NCBI RefSeq assembly: GCF_014851395.1
Contig: NW_024044348.1
Span: 22,879,890 to 22,943,889, forward strand
Direction: 5' to 3'
Length of the DNA stretch: 64,000 bases
Source of the DNA: Micropterus salmoides
Taxonomy: Eukaryota; Chordata; Actinopteri; Centrarchiformes; Centrarchidae
Part shown: one piece after another, positions 25,100-36,638 of the stretch
How the letters are laid out: the number at the start of each line of letters is the position of its first letter
How positions within the stretch are numbered: position 1 is the stretch's first letter
Made by a program: the position numbers and the translations under genes
Notes under the pieces: model-generated
Databases searched by the model: none
What the model was told of the DNA's origin: nothing
What the model saw: the letters and a program-made list of their open reading frames with translations, nothing else

Positions 25100-25560
25100 G
25101 GGAATGCAGGGCCATTTGGACCTCCAAAGCCAGGTGTTAGCACTTCAGCTCACTGCCTCATCAATAATTGACAGAGGCAAACCAATCAGAACAATTTGCT
25201 CCCCACAGCGAAGTGCTAGAGCAGCCTAACACCGGTGAATCATTAATGAGGCAATTAGCTGAAATGGTTAGACGGTTAGCCCTCTCTGGCAGCGCTCCTG
25301 TGACGCTAGTGGGACGGCTCTCCCTATACAGGAGCTGCACATGATGGAGGGATGTACAGGCCAACGCAAGCTGAGGGAGAGAAGCACTTGGAGACAGAGC
25401 CGAGCCTCCTTAAGGTTGGAGTGTAACTTGTGATGCCAGCTCTCCATCTGTTGACCACTGCAAAGAGGGCCAATAATGGGAACAAACCCAATTGGCCATT
25501 ACCATGGGAGATTGAACTTTATTGGTTGTTGTTACCATTGCACAGACCTACAGAAGCCGT
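25100..25560. other. Candidate conserved noncoding element (texture only)
   Basis: Unique sequence dense with CATCAATAATTGACAG, AGAACAATTTG and TGAATCATTAATGAGGCAATTAG type motifs. These are SOX (ACAAT), homeodomain (ATTA) and CCAAT/ATTGG cores. The grouping within about 450 bp is typical of developmental enhancers. Function is inferred from motif density only. Confidence 0.3.
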
Positions 25561-26760
25561 CTCCTGGGTGATTCAAGTGTGGGAGAGCCTTTATGGACAT
25601 GGATAAAATCGACCTCAGTGACATCACTCAAACATGGAGGAAGCAACAATAACAGCAAAGATGGAGTTTGCCTTTGAAGAGTAGAGATCCTGGATTGTTG
25701 TTTGAGAGTAAAATCAAATCCCCAAGAGAGCCGCTCACAAAGCCTCATCGATTGACCATATTGGAACCATTTCATAGTTTATCGATGTTCCTCTGCCTGC
25801 TCTCTCAGCGCCGGTTCCAGCACAGGCTCAATTAAACCAGCAACCTTGATGTCAGGAGCAAACCATGCAAACAATACGTGCTGCACAGATTATTCCCAAA
25901 CACACACTCCTGCACACTCCTATCTAAAGTAAATATTTTACACACCGTCTGTTTGGTTTCGGCCAGATGAGATTAAAATGATGTTGTTTACTGTTCCTCA
26001 TTTACAACTTTTTCCCTGCGAAAGTATTTCCCTTTAATTTTCCAGCTTCCCAATCATCCTAATGCATTCTCAGTTTCAGTATATCTCTGTGATGGAAAGA
26101 TTTGAAGTAAAGGTGTAAAAAGCAAGAACAATTAAAAGGGAGGGAGCAAGACTGAAAGAGAGGAGGGGGAGTGATGCATACTAAACTCTTCAGGTTAATT
26201 GCTGTAGTATAACCCTAAACCAGGCAATTGTGTGCAATGACGGCCCAAGAATCTGCAAGTTTTTCCATTCTAAAAGATTATAGAATTAGATTTCAATAAA
26301 TTAAACTGTATATTATGCTTTCACTGAAAGTATACAAGAAATCAGAGTAAGTTGTGCCAATGCAGATAGTCTTTCCCTGCAATGCTACAATAGTTCTGCC
26401 AGTTTCAATTTTAAAATGTTTCCTTATTTGTTTTTGTTTTTTAAAATTATTTAGTCCAGGCTATCTCATGAGCTGTTTCACCTTGATCCACACTCAAAAG
26501 CTGTGCAATTTCATTATGCATACCAGCTATTTTAAGTACTTTTATAGTTTGACCTTACTAATTAAATTAAAGTATGCGATGTCCAAGTGTGAAAATGACA
26601 ACTTTAAGGAAAGTGAAGGATGTAACCAGTGCAGTCATCTCATGTAGCTTTATTTTTCTTTTATTTGATGAACAAAACCCTGCAAAATCTCATGGCAACC
26701 AAACCAAAGCATGATGGCCTGCTATGAAGAGATCACCAAGAACTCTTTTGGCTTTCTTTA
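25561..26760. other. Noncoding DNA
   Basis: Unique sequence without recognisable genes. The AT-rich part from 26270 to 26600 contains a 97-codon frame without domains. Confidence 0.55.
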
Positions 26761-27180
26761 GAATCAGAATCAGAATCAGTTTTATTCGCCAGGTATGTGT
26801 ACACATACGAGGAATTTGACTTTGGATTTTACATTGCTCAGGATGTGCTTACTTATACAATAACACAATAATAAATTCAGACATAGGCTACAGTATAGGG
26901 AACACAAATATACACACTATAAACAGAAACAAAAACAATATAGGCATATTTACAGATAGTACAGTGAGCAGAGTGCAAAGGATGCAGGAGTAAAATTATT
27001 ATTATCATTATTTATGTACATGTTGGAGGTGGATGTGATATGCAGGTACACATACATGCATACATGTACACCAATACACAGTGCGCTGGAGCATAGTGCA
27101 AAGATGCTGGAATAAATAAGTAAGTATTTTGTGCAAGTGTTACTTGAGGTAGGTGGGTGCACATGATTTGTTCCTGACTG
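26761..27180. mobile_element. GAATCA-tailed dispersed fish repeat
   Basis: The stretch begins with three GAATCA units (26761-26778) and continues AGTTTTATTCGCCAGGTATG, a beginning I recognise as a dispersed repeat found widely in teleost genomes. Inside it, AGAGTGCAAAGGATGCAGGAGTAAA (about 26971-26995) is echoed by a diverged copy near 27087-27117 (CATAGTGCAAAGATGCTGGAATAAA), so the body is partly an internal tandem duplication. No open frame of a transposase or reverse transcriptase is present. The class (LINE tail or nonautonomous element) and the right-hand boundary are not certain. No target-site duplication was found. Confidence 0.65.
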
Positions 27181-29169
27181 ATTCGTAATCACGCTTAAGA
27201 ACACTGTTTTTTACAGGTTATATGTAAATCCATGTGTGCAGAAGTAAAAACAAATTGAAAATAAAATCCCCAACTTTCTCCAGCCACCTACTGTAGCTTA
27301 TAACCAGATTCAACAGTAAGTTAGTGTATGATCCTTCATTAATACGCTGCTGTCAAATTAGTTATGATGACATATTTTAATGCCAGTGGGAGATAAGCAA
27401 TTTGCAGAAAGAAGAAAATAGCTCCAGTGATCTGCTCCATTATTTGCCCCCATTTTAACACTCTTGAGTTTGATTTCCCTCCGGTGGATTGGTAAGTTAC
27501 GCTTCACAGAGCAATCAGTTTGGGAAATAATTTAGTATGGCGATGGCAAGCAGTTCACAAGAGCTATAGAACATAGATAGTGGTTGTTATCGCAATTAAT
27601 TTGATTCTTATATATTTAGATATGTTTTATCCCAAAAAACATTGTGAGTTAAGAATTCCAAGTGTTCACCTCAGCCTGAATTGCATCCCATTTATTTCCA
27701 AATTTCATAAACCTTTTGATTATTGATCAAAATGAAAGACTTTGAATTGAAATTATATTATGGCTGTCCTGATTTTTTTTTTTTAGTTATTGATTAGTAG
27801 CTGGGCCAACCTGTGTTGCTGATATTGACACTTCTGCAGATATTGTAGACTGAAAGTCTCTGTTTAATGATTGCCATTCACTTTTATAACCCTCTCAGGA
27901 TGCCATCCTCAATAAATATTTGCAAACAGGAAATTTGCACTTGGCTTGAGAGAGTCATAACCCTCGCACCTGTGTGTTTTGAGATTAACATGTAATTAAA
28001 ATAGTAAATCAATATTTATTAAGCAGTAGTACAAAACAAATGAGCAGTGTACTCAGGTCATATAATGAGTCATTGGTTGGAGGAGGGTCCTTTTTAAAGT
28101 AGCATTCTGCAATGTAAAGATTTATGTCTAAAGGCAGCTTAGATATCTACAAATTACTTTAATGAAAATCAGTTAGACACACTGTAAATCACATGACACA
28201 CATGCATGTGCTGTGCTACAACTGCAGGTACAGAAACCTCACCTCACCCCAAGACCCCCTTCCTTTCCAAACCACACTTCTTATGTGGAGTCTACAACTT
28301 TTCATTTACTTACCACAGCTTTCCCACAATTATGACTTTAAGACTTTCGAGCATACAGTAGCTACGGCTGCAGAGAAAACACCAGAAAAGACCCCCCCTC
28401 CCTTCCACCTTTCACATTACTGAGCACAAAGCGCAAAGAGAGTGAAACAGGCCCCACTATCCAGACTTTCCAGTATCTACTGGAGCATGAAACAGAGAAG
28501 ATGTTAAAAGCTTAATGGACTGCTCCTCTTATTGTTTAAGGATTGCTCGACATATATATGGCTGAAGAAAACATTGGTTGGCCTCAATTATGCTTTGAAA
28601 ATAAAGTTATGAGCTAGTGGCTGAATTATTGATGCTGGCAACTGGAAAAAGAGCATGTTGGCAATGTGTCACTGCGTTTTGTGCTGATGCTTCATCTTGT
28701 ATTGATAATTTTTCATCTAAAAAGCCCATGAAGTCTTGATCTGTGAAAGATGGAAAAACACACCGTGAGTATTGGAAATCTAATGCAATATTACTGGAAG
28801 AGGAAAGCAGATAACATAACATCAAGTAACATAATGGAAAAATAAAAAATAAATATAGTTTTGAGACAGGACTTACAATACTGCCTGCTGGAGCAAAATG
28901 GGCTCCCTGAAATCTTCAGACAATACATTTTCCACCGTCTCGTTTCCATGCCTCGTAGAGGTGTTACATTAATGGCAATATTTCTCAACAGTATGTCCGT
29001 AATTCTGCATGTGTGTGTATATAAAATAGGCCATAAAAGCACTAAGGCGCTCAGTCTTGGGACTGTCCCGTATGGCTGACACACTTCCTGAGATGCAAAT
29101 GCTTGTGGTTCATCTGCTGATAGCCTCTCTCTGTCGTATTTGTTTCACACTCTGTCTTAGCTATGCCCA

Positions 29170-29171
<2 letters not shown>
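27181..29171. other. Noncoding DNA
   Basis: AT-rich unique sequence without recognisable genes or elements. Short T and A runs near 27774-27784 are the only low-complexity parts. Confidence 0.55.

Positions 29172-29202
<31 letters not shown>
29172..29202. repeat. (CA)n microsatellite
   Basis: About 15 CA units, followed by CGCACGTGCACAC. Confidence 0.97.
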
Positions 29203-29206
<4 letters not shown>

Positions 29207-32200
29207 GTGCACACAAGCATCGGCATGTGCAGAGCAAGACCAAAAAAAGAATGGTTGTCGTGATAGTGACAATATTTTTGCAGTGTTGTGACTCGATGTG
29301 ATTCTTATTCTCCAATATGACCTTTTTTGCATACAGAAATTACTACTACTTTTTTCTGTTGCAAAGTTGCTGTGACCAACACCAGCAGACACGACAAAGT
29401 GAAAAAAGAGACAGAAAACAGAGAAAAAAAGTAAAATAAATATAGCTATGTATGTTGCGTATATATTTTTCTACAAAGCGAACAAAACACTGGTTTCCAG
29501 GAAGTTTAGTTGAGCAGGGGATTCGATGTGTGGAAACCAAATGACCTTCCTCTGGTCTGGTTTCACTGAGGAGTGTTTTTGTTGAAGTTAAGTATCTGAT
29601 GCCAAATAGATGTTCCATATTGTGTCCACTGAGCATGTTTTTCCTTCCTTTTTTGTCATTAACTGCCAAACATTTTACACACTAGTTGTTTTCCTCTTTC
29701 TGCAGCTTTTGTTGGTTCTCTTTCTAGATCACTACTATTGCTATAGTTCAGAGTATGCACAGATACTGTATATACATAAATTCACATACTGCATGTTGTG
29801 CTATTAATGTCCTCAGTGACTGAGAGAGGTGGAAAGTGTCCTTATTTTGGAGTCAAGTGTGAATCTGCAGTGCTGCAGGGAGTAGTGTGCTGTACCTTGC
29901 CTGACTGCCTCTCTGTTAGTCATCATTCTTTAAGGTCATCACACCTTTTTTCACCACAAAGTGAAGCACGTTGTGTAAGAAACTCTAATCGGATACACCC
30001 ATTCTCCATGCACGCATGACCCAAAATGATCAATAATCGGTAGAGATAATTATCACTTATTATGATGACTTTTGCGGTCCACTTATACAACTGCTGTGGA
30101 CCTTCTCTATTGCTAATATAATGCAAAGGAGTATTGGACTCCTATCTCCGTGGACATTTTGAGAGTTATTCTGAAGAGCTCTCCCCAGTTCACCGGGGGT
30201 AAATTTACTGATTAAGAGACCATAGTGGAGACACCGATTACCCAATCAGATCCTGTGTTTATAGACCAAACCACATTGAGAGCGACACCGCACTCATTTA
30301 GTGTTTCACAATCTGCGGCCGTTTAGCAGTCTCTGCACAGCCAAACATGCTGCGAAGTGAATGTCTTATAGCAATTGTTGAAGAACTTGAATGAGACTAA
30401 TGTTTTTTTTCTATCTTTGTCCTTTTTTGGGATGCATTTTAATTCTTTTTAGTGCAAACTGAGCCACCAATTCATCGTCCTCAACTGAGATTTTTTATGA
30501 AGAGCCATAAAAGCTTGTTTAATTAAATTTCACACATACACATACTTCAAACAAGTTGTGCAAAAAAAAAAAACTGTCAGATAAAGATGCTTTCATCACC
30601 ATTCCTTTTGGTTCCTTTAAAAGAAATATTCAGCATGGTTATGAAGACGAATATGCTGTTAAAACACATAAGTTGTATCTAAAGGACATAAAATTGAATG
30701 TCCATATTTTTCCGTTGTTTTATTGCATATCATTCTAAAAGCTGCCAAAATGAGGATTCATTGTTTATTGTTTTCTAGTAGAGCATATGCCTTTGCTTTC
30801 ATAGAAACATGTCAGTCTTTGCTGTCTTGCTGTCATCAAAAATGGAAATAGTTTTAATGACTATTGATTGCTTCATATTTAACAAAATTCTTAATGTAAA
30901 TGTCTTTTCTAAAAACACTTTCTGCAGTAATATGAATACATGGAAACAGTTCATTTAAATTTTAAAGGAACAGAGGTTTCTTTTATTTAATATGTTGTAT
31001 TTATAAAAGTACACTGTTTAAAAGAAAAGAAACAGATGCAACTGTATAGACCTCAGCAACTGACATTTTCAGGAGGCACCAAATAAAAGCTCAATGAGAA
31101 TCATCTGTCAACGTTGAAAGCACAGAAAGGTTGAGAGAGGTTGACAAAGACTGGGAGATCAAAAGACAAATACAGAAGTGAAACTGAGCTGAAAAAATGA
31201 GTTCCTGTGATATTTCTCACGAAGCATTATGACTGGCCCCGGCCCACGGCCGAGTTTAGGCCACTCACAAATCAAACACTCAGAATATCTCCTTACGTGA
31301 TTCACAGAGCAGCACTCGCAGTTGCTGTACAGGGAAGAGGATGTTGTAGTGGATGTTTGAGTCAAACTACCACAGGTCACGTCTGAGCTTCACTTTTACA
31401 AGGCCATTTCTCTGCAGCCTACTCATGTGTGCCTTTGGATGTGTAGCACAGACTTACAAAAGCAGCATGTGGATATAGTTTCTGCTCTGTGTCAGTTTCA
31501 TGCTGCTGTGACTCAACTTTTGTCATGCTTCGGTCTTTCATCTCCGTAACGGTGACTGCTGCGATACTCTTACTTTTATTTCCGATAAATGACTGATTTT
31601 ATGTTTAACTGGCAGTCAGAGGCCACTGTTAACCTTTTCACACCTCCGCAACTGTGTGTTTTTCACCTCATTTGGGAGGTGTTGGATGTGTGCTGGTAGA
31701 GAGCGGTCATATAATGTTGGGCTGTGGAGGAGCCGCTGAGGAGATCAATACCCATAAGACTGCTAAAATAAATACATTTGTCACACCCTGATAATCGCTA
31801 CATCGCACCACTACTACATGTTACATCTGACTGGAGGCAGAGATACTCCACCTCACCCAACAGATATAGAAGCTACCATCAAACTCTCCTCTTAAAAAAC
31901 ATAATAATAATAACACATGGATTGCCGTTTCTTAATGGTGTAGAAGAAGAAGACAGACTCGTGGCTCTCTACCGCTCAAAAAGAACATTTTTGACTGCGT
32001 GCTTCATCTTTTGCTGTGGGTTCAGTATGCTCCCTGGGTTTTAAAATCTCAACTGAGGAAAATGTTCCTTCTGTCCTCCCTCTGCTGCAGATAAAGAACA
32101 GGCGTTTGAGTAATTATGGTGCATTATCGCCAAGGAACGTTTCATTGCTACATTTTAAGCTGTGTAGTGAGCGGTGACAAACGAACGACCATTTTAATTT

Positions 32201-33839
32201 CTATCAGGAGGAAAAACACATGGCTGGAGCCAATGAAGTCAGCTCTCTCATTCTGCCTCTGACTGAGACCATCTGGACCAAATAAAGTTTTTCCCTTTGA
32301 ATCAACAGCTGTTGGAAATTACACGGGAACACTCCTTCTCTATATATCAGGCTTTTTCTTCCTCCTCTGCACTCCAACCATGTTTGTTTTATGGTTTTAG
32401 TTTAGTGCCAGATTTGATCAGTGCTCACAGAACAAAAGAAAATACAGCGTGACTTTCTCAATGCACCTGTTTCCCCTCATTTTTTTCCCTCTCTCTATGC
32501 ATGTCTTTCGCTCTGTATCTTTCTCCCTCTAACCCCTCTGCCCTCTCTGTGGTGGTGATCGAAGTGTTGACCACGTCAGTCAATCTGTCACTGGCTGACA
32601 GTTTTACTACTCATGCACAACACTGATGGGTACCATCACTCACGTAACGATTGCCCTCCACACTGAAATCAAAAGACACGAGAGTGAGAGGGCGGAGAGG
32701 ATTGAAGAAGCGGAAGTAAAGGCAGTTGAGTAAAAATAACAGACCTGTGTCTAACGGAGACATACAGTGAGAGGAAAAAAGAGCCAATTTGATCTCAGTT
32801 TCATATGAAGCTGTATAGAATTTTCTAGATTTTCATAAGGTTTTGAACTCAGAGGTAGATTTTCCCCTCTGTGCTGCAGAGATGGAATCACAGTGGTTTT
32901 CTTTTTTCCACTGGCCAGTTTGTTCCACTCTGCTGGTAGATACGATTTTTAGCACTTTTTGTCCTGGATTATTATTATAAGGCCAAGTCACTCAAATATT
33001 TTTGACAGATTTTTTGTGATTTTATGTTAAAAGGCACCTATGCATATTTAACAGTTTATTTAAATGATTGAATTCCTGATTCACTGTGTCAAAAATGGTC
33101 AACAAAAGCAGGCTCAAACATGAGCTGAGTTTATTTTATACTGTTTTATGTGCCACTACGATGGCAAATATCATCATACTGTCCGCATATACACATCTTA
33201 ATGGCATTTTTTCCACCTGCTGGTTTGACAGCAGAAAGTGACGGGAAACTTGACGAAAAAAGGTTCCTGTGGGACCTGACTGCACATATCCTAGACGGCT
33301 GGGTCAGCAGGAAGCCACAAGTATGCACATTTGAGCCTGGAGTTTTACTTGCTTTTCATCCAATTTGAGGATATAACTAAGAAAACTAAGGTGGATTTGC
33401 CAAAACCTGACAAGGCCATTCCTTTTTTTTAATTTAATAGAATTAAAAAATCTAACTTTAGTGTGCATGTTCCAAAAAGAAACCGAGAAAAGAAAAGAGT
33501 TTTTCTCTTGCCAAAATATGACCACTTACCAACTTATTTATGTAGCAAAACAGGCATGCAGGCAAAAAAGGCATGTCTTAAATACAGTTCATGCTCACGT
33601 TATGACATTCTGAGAAAGGGTTAGAAAGTTGACTCATACAACAACAACAGTTTTTTTGCACAATGATACAGGATAAGTTTACTTATCTATCTCACAGGCT
33701 ATAAACATATATGCCTCTTTGACTAAAACATTTTTGAATTGTTCGGAACATTTTGACAAGTGAACATTTTAATTAGTTAAATTTCTACATACAGACTAAA
33801 TGGGTGGCGATGTTCTTTGTTGACACTTGACAGCGGTGT
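29203..33839. other. Noncoding DNA
   Basis: A long stretch without genes, mobile elements or arrays that I can recognise. All open frames are below 110 codons and without domains. A pyrimidine-rich run at 32466-32550 and A/T runs near 30421-30430 and 33421-33430 are the only composition features. Confidence 0.55.
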
Positions 33840-34130
33840 AGATTAATTAAAAGAAGCCGTGCTATAAATTGAAATTCAGCACAAGTGGTAGTCTCTCTGG
33901 AGACCGAGGGGAGGAAAGTCCTAAGTGTTCCCTAGGAAGCAGGAGGCAAAAGCCAATCTGTTTGTCTGTTTACGGGGGAACGGCTGCAGAAGCATCCTGC
34001 CACCCCGAACTGTCATATGGGAGCCAGGCTCCCACAAACACATGCTTAATGACTCGATTTATTCACCCCGTCACTATATCTTCATCTTTGCCTCTCCGTT
34101 TTCTCTAATGCTCTTGCGCATATGCACTTC
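33840..34130. other. Candidate conserved noncoding element (texture only)
   Basis: Unique sequence containing TAGATTAATTAAAAG, CTATAAATTG, CTTAATGACTCGATTTATT and a CATATGGGAGCC/GGCTCCC pair. It is open in two plus-strand frames for 75-79 codons, but neither peptide is recognised. It is called only on texture. Confidence 0.2.
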
Positions 34131-34469
34131 CATCCCCATTGGTATATTCTAGTTATGGGCACATGGCTAACAATGTACCTAGTTTCTGTCGCGTGTGAAT
34201 GTGCGTGCATGTCAACAGAACTGACACTTTTTGAAAAGTGAACACTACAAACTTAGGCCAGGGGTCATCACTGGGTAGTTCCCAGTGATGCGGTCACGAA
34301 GCGGTCGGTTATGTTTTGAGCAGCTGTGTGATGCGTGTCAGTGACATCTTGGCCAACATTGCCGGTGCATCGATCAGACTGTAGCTCTGGAAGGTCTCTC
34401 AAAAGCTTTATTCTTAAATCTATGCTGACAGGCGATGACATGATGGAGACGGGGCAGCTGAATTGATTG
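34131..34469. other. Noncoding DNA with short hairpin
   Basis: ATCACTGGG (34267-34275) and CCCAGTGAT (34281-34289) form a perfect 9-bp stem with a 5-base loop. Hairpins of this size are expected by chance in 64 kb. No gene is recognised. Confidence 0.6.
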
Positions 34470-34625
34470 TGTCCTCTCTCTCCTTTCACTCTCCCGCTCG
34501 CACTCCTACTTCCCTCGGCCTCTCTCTCTTCTCCCTTGCCTCTTTGTCCCATCACTCTCAGGCTTCCATCTCCCCCCCTACTCCGCCACACATCCTTTTT
34601 CCCCCCCTTCCCTCCTTCTCTACTC
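34470..34625. repeat. Polypyrimidine tract, about 150 bp
   Basis: Nearly continuous C/T sequence with CTCTCT, CCCCCCC and TTCCC units. It could form triplex (H-DNA) structure. The overlapping open frames on both strands here reflect biased composition. Confidence 0.8.
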
Positions 34626-35259
34626 ATCGCTGGGATGTGTCGAGCACAAGATGTCAGATTATTTCCCAGCAGACACTGCGCTGTGTGACAGAGGACTGGA
34701 GCTGTATATCACTTGATGACACTTCCTCTGCCTCCCCCCTCTCTCTCCGCAGACAACATCAAATATCGCCAGGCCTTTTTGATCACTTAAAAGGCCTGTA
34801 TTAGGAGAGGAGTCGGTGCTTAAACAAAAGCAAACAAAGTGTTTCATCTGTCATGTTTGTCAGTGTGCCATATGTGCGGCGTAACAGCTTTTCTATCAGA
34901 GAGGTGGTAAACCACACGATATCAGACATTATGGGACTCCAAAAACAACTCAGCTCAGACACTCTTGAGATGCATCGTGGCCATTGTTCAGTAACCTGTA
35001 TTTTATGTATACGTGTTAATCATGTGATTCTTTTTAATTATATGCTAAATGAAGCAGACAAAGTTGAAAAACTAAATTTCAACTTGTAATGCTAAAACAT
35101 AGAAGATAAAACAATGATAAAATCCCTTTTTATGTTCACTAAATCTGGGCTTCAGTCCATACCTTGTAATTCAAACTGAATGCGCTGAGGGCTTTGGCAC
35201 GGGTAGGGTCAGCCCAGTCTCCAGGCCAACCGCTCAGCATATTGTTTCTGTGGCACCTG
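34626..35259. other. Noncoding DNA
   Basis: No gene or repeat is recognised. The part from 34850 to 35090 is open for 78 codons on the plus strand without recognisable features. Confidence 0.55.
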
Positions 35260-35278
35260 CCCCCCCCCCCCCCCCCCC
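35260..35278. repeat. Poly(C) tract, 19 bp
   Basis: An uninterrupted run of C. Confidence 0.9.
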
Positions 35279-36607
35279 AGATTAATAACTCCATGGTCTG
35301 TGCTGGCAAAGCATGCATGGATACCGCAAATTACAATACTAATTCAGGACTAGGGATTTATACCAGCCTCTCCCAGGATTTATGGTGAAGCGAGCAAGAA
35401 AGCAGGAGAGAGAGAGAGAGAGAGGGGAAGCGAGACTAATAATGGTAGGAAAAGTGATTAGCTCAATGGGAGAAATTGTGCGTTTGTAGTCCTGCGATTA
35501 TTATTGTGTTTCTCATCACATAATGAGTTTGAACAATGCAGTTAATGGTATTATTGGCAGGCTACCAGAAACAGGGTGTATATAAGCTTGATAGCACTTT
35601 TTCATCAATAAATCACTCCAGTGCACATGGCAATATTTAAATCTATGTTATTAAAACTGTTGGAACAACACTATCAGATTTATGTTTTGTTATTTTATTA
35701 TGGATTGATTATCATCATCACAGGCATATCTGATTTGCGTGGCGGTAGCTGGAGCGTGGTTGGTTTAATCCATTTTGATTGCTCTGCAGAGGAATGCCAC
35801 TGCTTTGCTTGAATGGACAGCTACTTGCCTTGTAGCTCTAATGATTGGCTCACAGAGAAAATAGACCACAGGGTTTTTTTTGTTTCTTTCTTTTGTTCCC
35901 CCATATTTGTTAGTGTGTGTTTCTACCACAAACAGACCTGTTGTTAAAAATCTTTTAAATATCGCTATCCTCTTTCCTGGTATCGTCTCAAAGAAAAATG
36001 AATTACAAAGAAAAAACACTCTCCTGAAAACGGTACATTTGCTATTACAACCACCTCTTTTACAATCCTGTAGGTCATTTATCTTGGTAAGACTTGAGAC
36101 ATAGGGAGTCTTTATAATCATTATTAGTTTGATGAAAGCATTATGAATCGTTAAACAAATCCAAAAGCCAGTTGTATTCAGTGTAAGGAGACAAATGAAG
36201 ACGAGCTGCATAACATTGTCCAGGAAATTTCTGCTGCATTAAAACAGACACAGTGGGAAGAAAATGTGTTAAATTAGAGAAACACAAGAAGGAGAAGGAG
36301 CAGGAGTGTGACCACCACACAGACACAGACTTTGCCCTCTGTTTACAAAGTAGCCTGATGTGAATCTAATTATAATCAGTTTGTTTATTCCGTTTCGTGA
36401 TGAATGTATAAATTTAAGTAGTCTGGACGACGAGGGAAGAGATCAGCCTCAACACAGAGAGGCATTCGAGTACGTCCGCTCACCGATACGGCAGCAGAAT
36501 TACCGGCTCTCAGAACTGTGACAACCCTGAAATTACAATTGAGTTTCACTCTTTCCCGCTTTCACACCAACCCTTCTCCTTTCCCTTTTCTCCCTCCCTC
36601 TCAAACG
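35279..36607. other. Noncoding DNA with a short (GA)n run
   Basis: A GA run lies at 35406-35425. The longest frame, 148 codons on the minus strand (35765-36211), has one hydrophobic stretch at its start and no known domain. I treat it as chance. Confidence 0.5.

Positions 36608-36635
<28 letters not shown>
36608..36635. repeat. (CT)n microsatellite
   Basis: Fourteen CT units within a longer pyrimidine-rich region starting near 36545. Confidence 0.97.

Positions 36636-36638
<3 letters not shown>

Noticed and set aside
34267..34289. Perfect 9-bp hairpin as a microRNA or terminator
   Set aside because: Stems of this size are expected several times by chance, and flanking sequence does not extend the pairing.
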